Source: Silene conica
Taxonomy: Eukaryota > Streptophyta > Magnoliopsida > Caryophyllales > Caryophyllaceae
Direction of reading: 5' to 3'
DNA length: 64,000 bases
NCBI GenBank assembly: GCA_029255685.2
Contig: CM055315.2
Coordinates: forward strand, 57,135,181 to 57,199,180
The position numbers were made by a program, and so were the translations under genes. Under the pieces are notes generated by a model that did no database searches, was not told where the DNA came from, and saw only the letters and a program-made list of their open reading frames with translations. Shown here one piece after another: positions 22,006-32,460 of this stretch. Numbering within the stretch: position 1 is the first letter of the stretch; each line of letters starts with the position of its first letter.

Positions 22006-23279
22006 TGATGCGACTCATTTAGTCGGAGTTAAATAGCCGGACTTAGTGTGGTTTTGTTGGTTTTATGTGGTGTTATGTAGCTTAATTGTAGGTTACTTGT
22101 TGGTGAGCCTAGATTAGCTAATGGGTCGGTTTTATAGTGTTTATGACAGTTTTCAAGTGTGGGGATAAATAGGCCCAAATTCCTATGAAGATACCTCAGA
22201 CGTGTGCGCTTAAGGTGCGCTAATTGAGTGCACTAATGTGCGAAAATCACCAAGTGGGCAGCCTCTCCGCGCGACTGAAGTGTGACATAAGCGCGACTGA
22301 AGTGCGACCAAGGTACGAGTGAAGCGCGACGGGCATTTGTTCAGATTTTAGTTTTTACCTAATTACTATATAAGATTTATCTAGGTTTTAGAAGGGTATT
22401 AGCCGCCATTGAGAAAAAAAACCTTATTTTGCTAATTTCCCTCACTATGTGTAACTAATTTCCCTCTTTCTTGGATTTGAGCAATTGAAGCACTCTTTAT
22501 ACAATTGTGAGTTTGAATGTTTTAATTTCTTTTCTTGATTATTGTGAATTTCTTGTTCCTAATTTTATGATTGTTGATTTATAATTGCTAGGTGTACAAC
22601 TAGTGATTTTTCTTCATTCTACCCGTTAGTATTGTTAATTGAATAGGATCTATTGGTTAACTTTACACTAGTAACGACTAGGAATTTATATTGAACGAGA
22701 TACGTTAATATTCGTTCTTAGAAGCGATTCACATAAATATATTAAGTGCAACTGGATTGTATGCGCTATTTGTTCTCTACCGATTTCTCTATATTCACTG
22801 CTGCTGTTGGATTAAACCTTGAAATGGATTGTTAGGGATGTTTAATGGTTAGGGTTGATTAAGAACGGGATTCGTTTTAATTGAGTATTCGTAAGGAGAA
22901 TTGGAATTTTACATTCACGATAGAGTAATCAAGATTAGTAATTGAGACCGTCTTACAGTGATCAATTGTTGTCATTGAGTGTGGATATATGCTTGGTTCC
23001 AAGACTCTTCCAAATCATTTGATACATCATACATCATTAGCTTTATTACCTAAATTGCATTAGATATTCATTTTAGTTTGTTTGAAAATCAATCCAAAAC
23101 CCCATATTGTTACTACGATCTTTAATTACGTTAGAGATCGACTTTTCCTACTTTATAATTGCATTAATTGTTAATCTGATTCACTTGGGTTCGACTCTTA
23201 TTTCCGCTTTACTACTGTTTAGTATTTGGATTTAAGTGATATAAATTATTAATTTGAGGCATACGACTCTAGCCTGTCA
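22006..23279 (+). repeat. Athila-1 3' LTR
   Basis: It starts TGATGCGACTC, ends AGCCTGTCA and is followed by the GGATA duplication. It carries an extra stretch at about 22270-22330 made from repeats of a GCGCGACTGAAGTGCGAC unit that the 5' LTR has once. Confidence 0.92.
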
Positions 23280-23439
23280 GGATATTAGGTCCATTAAGTT
23301 ACGATTAGTTACGATGGTTATCGTCTAGGATTTATGGTAGTGTGGTTTATTATATATAGACTCATGTATCCTTTCATAAGAAGAACAACTCAATCAATAA
23401 TACAATTCATTACGTTATTCTCCCTCTATTATCTTAATA
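23280..23439 (+). repeat. TRIM-like LTR1, remainder (starts with Athila TSD copy)
   Basis: After the GGATA duplication (23280-23284), the sequence matches LTR3 (28784-28938) closely, including TTATATATAGACTCATGTA and the end CTCTATTATCTTAA. It ends just before the primer site at 23440. Confidence 0.75.
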
Positions 23440-24084
23440 TGGTATCAGAACCTCCTTCTTGAGTACTCTAAAAACCGCTTCCGCGTTCTTGCCGGGGTGG
23501 CCGGAAATCTACACCCACCGCTGGGATTTTACAAACAAAAAAAATGAAAAAAAAAATCGTACAAGTTCCCCTCCTCTGCTTCTCTAGTCTACTGTTACGT
23601 TCTAAATTCAACATTTGATAAGCACTTAAATGTCAATGGTGTTTTTTTATTTATTTTCTCGGAAATTTAAAAATAATAATGGCGTTCTCGGATGCTTATT
23701 TTCTCTATTTTGAATTGTTATTAATATTTTCTTCTCCGTTTAAGGTGGTGTTTAAATTAAATTTGGAATCCGAAAAACTTAACATTCTCCAAATCTTGAA
23801 ATTTTAACGGATAATTTTCCGTCTTTTTTATATTTGTCAGGTTCGATTAAAGTTCTTGTAAATTAACTCATATTTTCGACAAGTCCGAAAAAATTAATGT
23901 TCTTGTTTGGAGCTTTTCTCACGAGTTTTAATACTCAGTTATCTTACCAACTTTGCAGAGATGAAGATCTAAATAAAGACGAAAAAAAGACGAAGATTTT
24001 TTATTTCTTTTCTACTTTTTGTTTTCTTTGTATTTCTCTAATTATAAAGTTCGTACAAATGTACTGCCTTTACGATTGCGGGAG
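23440..24084 (+). other. TRIM-like internal segment 1 with primer-binding site
   Basis: It starts with TGGTATCAGAACC (23440-23452), a methionine-tRNA type primer site. The remainder is AT-rich and non-coding; the short ORF at 23897 has no recognisable content. Bases from about 23700 match 28390-28771 well, and 23505-23580 match 28231-28290. It ends with ATTGCGGGAG, a plausible polypurine tract. Confidence 0.65.
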
Positions 24085-24203
24085 TATTAGGATATTAGGC
24101 CCATTAGAGCCGACTATATCGGTCTAGGATTTACCTTAGTAGTCTCTATTATAGATAGAGACATGTATTCTAAAGAACAACTCAATCAATAATATTTCAT
24201 CTA
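24085..24203 (+). repeat. TRIM-like LTR2, diverged and truncated
   Basis: It begins TATTAGGATATTAGGCCCAT like LTR3 and contains AACAACTCAATCAATAATA, but the middle differs. Its last 30 bases and the primer site are missing: it runs straight into ATCTACACCCA, which is internal sequence in the first unit. The Ale-like copia inserted right there. Confidence 0.6.
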
Positions 24204-24208
24204 CACCC
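24204..24208. repeat. Target duplication CACCC, left copy (Ale-like copia)
   Basis: CACCC precedes the 5' LTR at 24209 and is repeated exactly at 28231-28235 after the 3' LTR. Confidence 0.9.
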
Positions 24209-24480
24209 TGTTAAGATTACAAATCATCAAAGTTAAACATAAAGATTGTAACCCACAAATCAAGGAGCAAATCATTCGTGATTTGCTAACAGCATATTAT
24301 TTACCCATAATTAGTTTTATTCTATTCAAAAATAAGCTTCTCTAATTATGGTGTAATCTATATGTAATTATAGTGTATATTTTCTATCCTTTCTCAACCC
24401 ATGTAATTATGTTATATATATGCAGCTTTGTAAACATAAATATTATCAACACAATTCATAACATTACTATATCGTTTACA
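24209..24480 (+). repeat. Ale-like copia 5' LTR
   Basis: 272 bases with only a few differences from the 3' copy. A TATA-like TTATATATATG near 24411-24422 is a plausible promoter. Confidence 0.93.
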
Positions 24481-24806
24481 TGGTATCAGAGCACAATGGT
24501 TTTGCGGAGAGACGTCATCGACATATAGTCGAAACAGGCTTAGCCTTACTCACCCAAGCCCAATTACTAACTCTGCTTGAAGGACCCTTCATCAATGGCT
24601 CCTACCAATGGCAACCCTCCACCAAGCCACCACCACAAGCCCTAGCCGTTAATAAGTCCTCAAGTCACTTATGGCACCATCGACTTGGACATCCATCCAA
24701 CTCTACTTTACGTTTGTTGAACTCTAAGTTTAATTTCAATATTTCTGATTTCTCACATTGTCATTCATGTTTAACACAAAAGTCACAAATTACCATTCTC
24801 TATTAA
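24481..24806 (+). pseudogene. Ale-like copia: misplaced integrase segment and GAG-pre-integrase domain
   Basis: Directly after the primer site lies an integrase piece (EHNGFAERRHRHIVETGLAL), a near-exact copy of 25117-25196. It is followed by the upstream GAG-pre-integrase finger (LWHHRLGHPSNSTL ... HCHSC). The order is scrambled relative to a normal polyprotein, and no gag or protease is present. The frame fails near 24780; the main pol frame takes over from there. Confidence 0.8.
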
Positions 24807-26589
24807 TTATCTCAAGTCGAAAGCACCACTAGATCTCGTCTATTCTGATGTATGGACCTCACCACTTGTTTCCATCGATGACTACAAATATTACGTTATC
24901 TTCGTTGATCACTACACACATTATTTATGGTTATACCCCTTAAAAAATAAGTCCGATACTATACTCACCTTCACCAGATTTAATAACATTATTGAAAAAT
25001 ATTTCAACCGCCCTATACGACAATTTTACTTCGATAACGGTGGTGAATATCTGAAGTTAAACCCAACTTTACTTAATAATGGTGTAACCCATCTAACGTC
25101 CCCTCCGCACACACCCGAGCACAATGGTTTTGCGGAGAGACGTCATCGACATATAGTCGAAACAGGCTTAGCCTTACTCACCCAAGCCCAATTACCAACG
25201 TCTTTTTGGCCATACGCTTTCTCTACGGCAACATACCTGATTAATAGGTTGCCCTCACAAACTATAAACAACCAATCTCCTTATACTCTTCTATTCGGTC
25301 AAGAACCAAACTATACAAAACTACGACCGTTTGGATGTTTATGTTACCCCTGGTTAAAACCGTATACTAGCCATAAACTTGACCCAAAATCCATATCATG
25401 TGTTTTTGTAGATTATTCAACCACACAAAGTGCGTATCTATGTCTCGATCCAAAAACAAATAGAATCTACACATCGCGACATGTACGTTTTATCGAAACC
25501 GAATATCCATACAATGCCCATAATACCACGTCTATCACTCCAACTCTACACCAATGGTGTACCCTAACCATTCCTATCATTTCCCAACAGGAACCAACCC
25601 AACCACCCTCCATTATACCTCCTCCATCACCACCACGTACACCACCATCCTCCTCTCCCTTTACTACGTTACAATCAGCCACTACCTCTCCCTCCCCTTC
25701 GACAACTCAGACTCCTACACCATCCGCCTCCACAGCTTCACCACCCCCACCACACACCCCTTCAGTTCACAAAACCCGACTCTCAAACAATATACTTAAA
25801 CCTAACCCTAAATACTACGATAAAGACAAATTTGCAAATACTGCCAACCTAACTTCCTCTCCTACCATGCCAAATACAACCAAACAAGCCCTCTTAAGCC
25901 CACAATGGCGCGCGGCCATGGAAGAGGAATATGCCGCCCTAAAACGAAACCAAACATGGACCTTAGTACCCCCTCACCTAGCACCTAATGTTGTTGGTTG
26001 CAAATGGGTTTATCGAATAAAATATAACACCGACGGAAGTATCAAACAACACAAAGCAAGACTCGTTGCCAAGGGATTTCATCAAAGACCCGGGATTGAT
26101 TATTCGGAAACATTTAGCCCGGTAATCAAACTGACAACAATCCGACTCATCCTCACACTCGCGGTCGTGAACAAATGGTATCTACACCAAATAGATATTA
26201 ATAATGCTTTCTTGCAGGGACGACTCTCGGAAACCGTATTCACGAGCCAACCAGCCGGTTTCACTGACACTACTAATCCATCTTATGTTTGCAGACTAGA
26301 CAAAGCAATTTATGGGCTCAAACAAGCACCACGAGCATGGTACAACGAACTAAAATCGTACCTTTTGCACTCAGGTTTTCAAAACTCTATCTCTGACCCT
26401 TCTCTTTTTATACATAAAAACACCACAACCACCCTTTTTGTCTTAGTATATGTTGACGACATTATCGTCACTGGACCACATAAAAACAGAATCACCGATT
26501 TTATCACACATACTTCGACCAAATTCTCTATAAAAGATCTTGGACCATTATCATACTTTCTTAGCATAGAAGTCACCCCTACCACCAAT
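24779..26589 (+). pseudogene. Ale-like copia integrase and RT, cut by a MITE
   Basis: This long open frame holds the integrase core (LVYSDVWTSP, YFDNGGEY, GFAERRHRH), a proline, serine and threonine-rich linker (about 25590-25770), then RT with [37 protein letters not shown] and the catalytic VYVDDIIVTG. It stops just inside the hAT MITE at 26590. The rest of pol continues at 27138 in another frame, so the MITE is a disrupting mutation. Confidence 0.85.
26582..26589. repeat. 8-bp target duplication CCACCAAT, left copy (hAT MITE)
   Basis: It is repeated exactly at 27130-27137. An 8-bp duplication is the hAT superfamily signature. Confidence 0.9.
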
Positions 26590-27129
26590 TAGGAGTGAGC
26601 AAAAAATTCCGATACGGTTTTATAATACGGATACAATATGGTATACGATTTGAATTATACGAATTTCCGTATATACGATACGGATATCCGTATATACGAT
26701 ACGGTTTTTACAAAACCGTACCGTATCCAGGTCGGGCAAAAACAAAACCGTATATACGGTTTGAAATTTTTGTATAAAAAAATTAATGAAACGCAAAGTT
26801 CAGCTTTCAGCTTCCATTCTTAATGGTTTTTATGACTTATTTTACTAATTTATCTTAATAAATAAAAAATTAGGCTTTCATTAGATGTAGCCATGTTAGA
26901 TGGAACTATTAACACTTAATAACTACAATATTTAATTGGGCATATCTCACCAAACCTTATCCGTATATACGATATACGGATTCCGTATACACGGTTTTTC
27001 CAGGTACCCGAAAACAGTATAAACGGTTAAACCGTATCGGATCCGTATAGTGATTTTTGCGATTTTTAAAACCGTATACCCGATACGATTTTCAAAACCG
27101 TACCGGGTATACGATTTTGCTCACCCCTA
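26590..27129. mobile_element. hAT-type MITE, 540 bp, inside copia RT
   Basis: The terminal inverted repeats are TAGGAGTGAGCAAAA and TTTTGCTCACCCCTA, with an exact CCACCAAT duplication. The body is non-coding and full of short inverted GTATACGG/CCGTATAC-like words (26630-26760 and 26955-27120), which give strong secondary structure. The short ORFs inside are by-products of these repeats. Confidence 0.92.
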
Positions 27130-27137
27130 CCACCAAT

Positions 27138-27958
27138 GGCTTACATCTACATCAAACCAAGTACCTATACGATCTTCTAGCCAAATTCAATATGACCAAC
27201 TCAAAACCGTCAACTACACCAATGCTCACACACCCTCCTCTCATTAAAGAAAGCACTGCCCCTATTGAAAACGAGACGGACTATCGGTCCATTGTCGGAA
27301 GTCTACAACATCTTGCTCTCACACGGCCCGACATAGCCTTCTCTGTCAATAAACTCGCACAATTTTTAACTCACCCAACCAACATGCATTGGACTGCCCT
27401 AAAACGACTAATGCGATACCTAAATGGAACCCTAACCTATGGCATACACCTAACCAACAATACACCAATGACCTTACACGCGTTTTGTGACGCGGACTGG
27501 GGAGGTGACCCACAAGACTATTTATCTACAACCGGGTATATTATCTACTTAGGCAACAATCCTATTTCTTGGTCTGCCAGGAAACAAAAAGCAATCTCAA
27601 GCTCGTCTACCGAAGCCGAGTTTCGCGCGGTGGCAAGCACTTCAGCTGAACTATTATGGCTACAAAACCTACTGCATGAACTAGGAATTAAGACGACTAA
27701 ACCGCCGACGATATACTGTGATAACCTTAGCAATACCCATTACTCGGCCAACCCTATTTTTCACTCCCGAATGAAACATGTAGCACTCGCGTTTCACTTC
27801 GTCAAAGAACAAATACGCAAAGGCAACATCTGAGTGCAACATATAACCGGAACTGATCAACTCGCGGACACTCTGACAAAACCGTTACACAAGCCGCGTT
27901 TCCTCATGCTCTCTAACAAGATTGGTCTCCGCTCTCGCACGTCCATCTTGAGCGGGAA
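27138..27958 (+). pseudogene. Ale-like copia RT end and RNase H
   Basis: The frame resumes with NGLHLHQTKYLYDLL and covers the RT end (TRPDIAFSVNKLAQFL) and RNase H with its catalytic DADWGGD near 27490 and SSTEAEFRA. A TGA at 27831 cuts the frame; the sequence continues as VQHITGTDQLADTLTKPL, the usual copia C-terminus. The stop could derive from CGA. It ends in the purine-rich TTGAGCGGGAA before the 3' LTR. Confidence 0.85.
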
Positions 27959-28230
27959 TGTTAAGACTACAAATCATCAAAGTCAAACAAAAAGATTGCA
28001 ACCCACAAATCAAGGAGCAAATCATTCGTGATTTGCTAACAGCATATTTTTTACCCATAATTAGTTTTATTCTATCAAAAAATAAGCTTCTCTAATTATG
28101 GTGTAATCTCTATGTAATTATAGTGTATATTTTCTATCCTTTCTCAACCCATGTAATTATGTTATATATATGCAACTTTGTAAACGTAAATATTATCAAT
28201 ACAATTCATAACATTACTATATTGTTTACA
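27959..28230 (+). repeat. Ale-like copia 3' LTR
   Basis: 272-bp partner of 24209-24480, followed by the CACCC duplication. Confidence 0.93.
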
Positions 28231-28771
28231 CACCCAACGATGGGACTTTTCACAAAAAAAAAAAAAAAAAACAAGTTCAATTGCTCTTAAAATCAAAGAC
28301 AACTAAAGTTGCCGTGACTTCAAGTATTTTTTTTGGTTTTACAATTGACTTTCCCAAAATTCTTTTATCAAATAAAATATATCATTTCCTCAATTTTGAA
28401 TCTTAATTAATATTTTCTTCTTCGTTTAAGGTGGTGTTTAAATTAAATTTGGAGTCCAGAAAACTTAGCGTTCTCCAAATCTTGAAATTTTAACGGATAT
28501 TTTCCGTCTTATTGATATTTGTCAGGCACGTTCGATTAGGGTTCTTGCAAATTAACTCATATTTTCGACAAGTCCGAAAAAATTAACATTCTTGTTCGGA
28601 GCTTTTCTCACGAGTCTTAATACTCGTTTATTTTACCAACCTTGCGAAGATGAAGATCTAAATGAAGACGAAAAAGAAACGAAGATTTTTATTTTCTTTT
28701 TATTATGTGTTTTCTTTATATTTCTCCAATCGTAAAGTTGGTCTTACGTACTGCCTTTACGATTGCGGGAG
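28231..28771 (+). other. TRIM-like internal segment 2
   Basis: Non-coding. It begins ACACCCAACGATGGGAC with a long A-run (28254-28271) and matches internal segment 1, most clearly from 28395 onward. It ends GCCTTTACGATTGCGGGAG, identical in that end to the first unit. Confidence 0.65.
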
Positions 28772-28938
28772 TGTATTAGGATATTAGGCCCATTAGGTTA
28801 CGATTAGATACGACGGCTATCGTCTAAAGTTTATGGTAGTATGGTTTATTATATATAGACTCATGTACCCTTTCATAAGAAGAACAACTCAATCAATAAT
28901 ATAATCCATTATGCTATTCTCCCTCTATTATCTTAACA
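28772..28938 (+). repeat. TRIM-like LTR3, complete
   Basis: 167 bases, TG at the start and CA at the end (TGTATTAGGATATTAGG to ATTATCTTAACA). It is the best-preserved copy and serves as reference for LTR1 and LTR2. Confidence 0.75.
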
Positions 28939-30680
28939 TTCTCTATGAAGGGTTGTAACTTATGTTGTGAATAATCTTGTATTTTCCTAAATCGTTTTAT
29001 ACAATTTGTAGCTCTAATAAGGTTTTATTGACTTGCTTCCCAAGATAATATGTGCGGTCGTCCATTTAGACCTAAATTGCTTAATAAGTTTTGGGCTAAA
29101 TCAGGGTGTATGTAGTTGGAGGAAAGCTACACTTAATTTCTTCGAAGTGCTATGAATTCTCTTGTTAACCTTCATAACCTTCCAAAACCATTGCTACACG
29201 CTTCTACCTCTTCCCAAAAATTACTCTTACAAGAGAATACAAATTCTCAAAAAATTTCCCTTCTTGTATAGGGAACGAAATGAAATTTCATGACATGCTT
29301 GATTTTTTATTAGTTTTAGAGTTTAAGTTTTTCTCATATTAAAATACAATGAGATGAAATATAAAAATATTAACATATATATATTTGAATCAATAAGTAA
29401 TAAACTAATAGTGTATATCACAAGCAAGACACTTAGCATAACGTAACCCCCCGAAAGAAAACATTGATGGGAATAAGCTCAATTGTTTCATTGTAGACCC
29501 AGTCGACCTTGCGTGCTTATTCCAAGTCTTCATGAAATAAAGGCCGCTACCACATTCACTGCATTTTGCGGCCGTACTGGCAGCATTTAGCATGGGGACA
29601 GTCTACTCCTTAGATGAACCACCTATGCCTTTACATTTTTCAGTCAATACTTTTTAGCCGATTACTTCAGTTGAGTTTGGCTCCTCGCTATATTAACAGA
29701 ACTCGAGATTGCTTGATGTTAATGTTATAAAAGGAACAAAAACTTCCTATGTCTACTCTACTCTTCCGTTACAGAAAGTTGAACACATCTTCCTTTGTTT
29801 AGTCAGCACATGGAAGCTTTAGAGGTTCTTAGATAATTTCGTTGGCATAGCCCACAAGATTAGAGTCTAAAAGTTAAAATTCGGGTAAATTTCTCAAATG
29901 GATCAGGTTCAAACCTCCCCAAGAGCAATCTTGTGGAGCATTTATGGCCTGAGCCTATCTCTGTCTTCTACACTTCAACATTGTTACTCTCGGTGACTTA
30001 CCTATTTTAACTAGTTTGCAATTGCAAGATATCACGTATATCCGAGGGTTTACCCATTGGGTACTGAATGGTACTTTATAAGCAAAATTGAGATGACTTA
30101 TTCAATGCGTCTCGGTCCAGGAAGGGTGTAAGCAAAACAATGAGAAACATTACATGCCATTAGACGTTCATTAGATGTGATTAAAAACATATCATTGATA
30201 AGTTATTCGGTAGCATAAGATAATTAGATATGGTGCATCTACAAAATACAATTCAAACATAATGGAGCAAAAAAAAGCTCAAGTGGCAGCCATAAGTACC
30301 AAAAGATAATGTTAAGATCACACGATTATCACTGATCACATAACTTCCAATAGAATTATAACTAGCACTGGCTATTGGTGCTGCAGCATTAACGAAATAA
30401 AAAAGCTAACCACTATTGAGTTGCATGGACACCAAGCGTGAACCTACCTGAATGCAACTTGGAGCTCATGTTGTAGAGAAACATAAAACCGAGCAATTAG
30501 ATGAAATGAGATATCTCTCACGCATGAGCGTAAATGTTGCAGCAAAAAAAGAAACAGCCTGCAATAGAGAGATAAATAGGGTCAGGGCAATGCCAGGCAA
30601 AATAAATATGTTCATGGGAAAAGAGGTGAAACCGAAAAACATGTTCAGAGAATAAGGCTTTCTTATACCATATGTATTTA

Positions 30681-30875
30681 GGGTTGTTCGGCCCAAGAAT
30701 GTGAAGTGAAACGGATTAGAATGATATATGAACTTTGATTGGTTTGATTGCTTCTACTCTAGGGGGAAGAGAGTTGGAATCTTAGAGGGAGGGTAAAAGA
30801 GGGATTCAAGGAGGTTGGAATTGAATTAGAATCCATCAATTATCTAAGTCCTTTCCAATATAAGCCAAACAAACC
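30681..30875. mobile_element. Tourist-like MITE (PIF/Harbinger type)
   Basis: Ends GGGTTGTTCGGC and GCCAAACAAACC are inverted repeats (10 of 12 positions), flanked by TTA at 30678-30680 and 30876-30878. The 195-bp body is non-coding. TTA duplications and size fit Tourist elements. Confidence 0.6.
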
Positions 30876-31149
30876 TTAGAATTGCCTAAATTCATACAAG
30901 CACATTTCTTGCGTTATGTTGGCAGTTGGCATTCACGAATAAACATGCTAGAATGCTAGATAACAAGAGAATGGGTCACAATGCAAAAATTGCGTCAAAA
31001 TTCCAAATGCAGAGCATAGAAATAGATCGCAGTCATACGTTCTACATTCTAATGAAAAGATCTACACCCTCTACCATACTGAAATACCATAAATTTACAA
31101 ACTAAATATGAAAGAGACTTTTTTTCCATATTGTAGGTCATCTGTTTGC

Positions 31150-31242
31150 GATCTATAGACAAAAGCAAGGAACACTCATCACTTGATATCGTTTGGATCT
31201 ATAGACAAAAGCAAGGCACACTAGTCACTAGATATCGTTTGG
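31150..31242. repeat. 46-bp tandem duplication
   Basis: Two copies start GATCTATAGACAAAAGCAAG, at 31150 and 31196, with a few substitutions. A third copy begins at 31243 but stops after eight bases. Confidence 0.7.
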
Positions 31243-32335
31243 GATCTATACCATCCCTGATGACTAAGTCAAAATCATCTCTTCCTACTCCCGAGGTAAC
31301 CTCAAGATCTACAGGCATCTTTCCCTTTGCATCCCTTAACAATCCTGATTGGTTATATTGAATTAATCTTGATGATCTAGTAAAAGAAATTGGAACCCTT
31401 AGGCCCCAAAAATCGAGGTACAACTATGTACGTCTGGTTCTCATTGTCAAAAAGCAACTCATAATCCACAGGTGTGCTTTTCAAACTAAGATAACACTAT
31501 CTCGATTGGACCACGTTGCAAGTTATAGATAGTTTAGAGAGCTCAACATCATGTAAACTCGTGAAGAAAAAGCCAATACCAGCACAGACCTATTTCTATA
31601 AAACTGCCACCAATGTTGCATGATGTGTGTTTGGTTTGGTTAGGGGAATGGGTTCTGAGTTCGCTGAAATCTGCTAAATCAAATATAAACAAATCCAGCA
31701 ACCTAGTTTGCAAACACACTTCATTCAACTACAAGCTAGTCCATTTGAGGATGGGATGACCGAACCCTAAACCATGCAACAATTATCGCAACCACACTTG
31801 GATCATATTTAATAAAAAAGACGGAAGAGATTGAAGGGGTCACAAGGATCCGAGTGTCATTGATTAGGTCTAGTTGTGTCATGGAGTTTACATATTGAGG
31901 ATAACATCTGAGCATTCTCTCCCTCCTTTTCCTTACTTACATTCCCTTTTTTTTAATGGAGATTACCTTCTACCAAACATGTACTTACTTGTAAAGAGGC
32001 ATAAACTTAGTAAGAAGATATAGCACCTTGGAATCAGTTAATCGTTAATGAAGCATAAACAAGTCAACATACACATAAAACTTCATGGCAAAAGCAGAGA
32101 ACATTGTTAAGGAGTAGCACATCAGCTAGGCTAATTACAAGAACTGAAACTTTTATCCTACAATTGAATTACAAGTACAAATTTGTGTAAATGACATATA
32201 CACTGTTGCTGAATACGAATTTATTCGAGCGTCCAAATCTATAGTCCCACACTCCCACTACCAAAAATGGAACAGCAAAGGACTAACAATTAGGAATCTC
32301 ACATAAGACTATTCTCTCCTACATTAAGGCATACA

Positions 32336-32460
32336 TATTCTCCCCGTATCTATTGTCGTCAACAATTATTCATGGTGTCGCAGTCACTTGTTTACCTATT
32401 GTATTCTTCATGAGATGTATTTTAATTGAAGGCAAACAAATAAATGCGACGGAGGGAGTA
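32336..32460. mobile_element. Possible Stowaway-like MITE
   Basis: The right end ACGGAGGGAGTA is the classic Stowaway terminus. The left end TATTCTCCCCGT is a degenerate inverted partner, with TA at both borders. It is about 125 bp and non-coding. The left end is weak. Confidence 0.4.

Larger units (their letters stand above)
312..23279 (+). mobile_element. Athila-1: decayed Ty3/gypsy Athila element
   Basis: LTRs of about 1.24 and 1.27 kb bound the element, with the 5-bp target duplication GGATA. The primer site TGGCGCCGTTGCCGGGG is the aspartate-tRNA type of Athila. The order is gag, protease, reverse transcriptase, RNase H, integrase, then the Athila-specific second ORF. All reading frames carry stops and frameshifts, so the element is inactive. 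A SIRE copia element (9396-20716) sits inside the second ORF. Without that insertion the element would be about 11.6 kb, a normal Athila size. Confidence 0.93.
24209..28230 (+). mobile_element. Ale/Retrofit-like Ty1/copia element, gag deleted
   Basis: Two 272-bp LTRs (24209-24480 and 27959-28230), starting TGTTAAGA and ending GTTTACA, flank a pol-only interior. The primer site TGGTATCAGAGC lies directly after the 5' LTR. Gag and protease are missing. A copy of an integrase segment is fused to the primer site instead, and a hAT MITE breaks RT. The RT style (VAKGFHQRPGIDYSETFSPV, VYVDDIIVTG) suggests the Ale/Retrofit lineage. The element needs help from others to move. Confidence 0.9.
300..28938 (+). 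mobile_element. Tandem TRIM-like LTR array, host of later insertions
   Basis: Three related short LTRs (300-311 plus 23285-23439; 24085-about 24203; 28772-28938) are separated by two related non-coding internal segments, giving LTR-int-LTR-int-LTR. LTR1 and LTR3 would each be 167 bp once the Athila insertion is removed from LTR1. A methionine-tRNA type primer site (TGGTATCAGAACC) follows LTR1 at 23440, and a purine-rich GCGGGAG precedes LTR2 and LTR3. No coding capacity is seen, as expected of terminal-repeat retrotransposons in miniature. No convincing outer target duplication is visible (ATTTC on the left, TTCTC on the right). Confidence 0.65.
29405..31376 (-). pseudogene. Possible minus-strand gene remnant, unidentified
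   Basis: Three open minus-strand pieces have exon-like features. Bases 31376-31252 are preceded by TTTTACTAG and followed by GTATAG, encoding SRLIQYNQSGLLRDAKGKMP and onward. Bases 30558-30448 are preceded by TCTCTATTGCAG and followed by GTAGGT. Bases 29593-29405 encode a 62-residue piece with two CxxC pairs (CSEC and CLAC), which could bind zinc. I do not recognise a family. The pieces may be unrelated chance ORFs; splice borders were judged by eye. Confidence 0.2.

Noticed and set aside
26595..27247. Short YGIRF/RIYDT-type ORFs inside the hAT MITE
   Set aside because: They come from the GTATACGG word repeats and have no coding logic.
300..28938. Cassandra-type TRIM carrying a 5S rRNA gene
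   Set aside because: No 5S internal promoter boxes are visible in the 167-bp LTRs.
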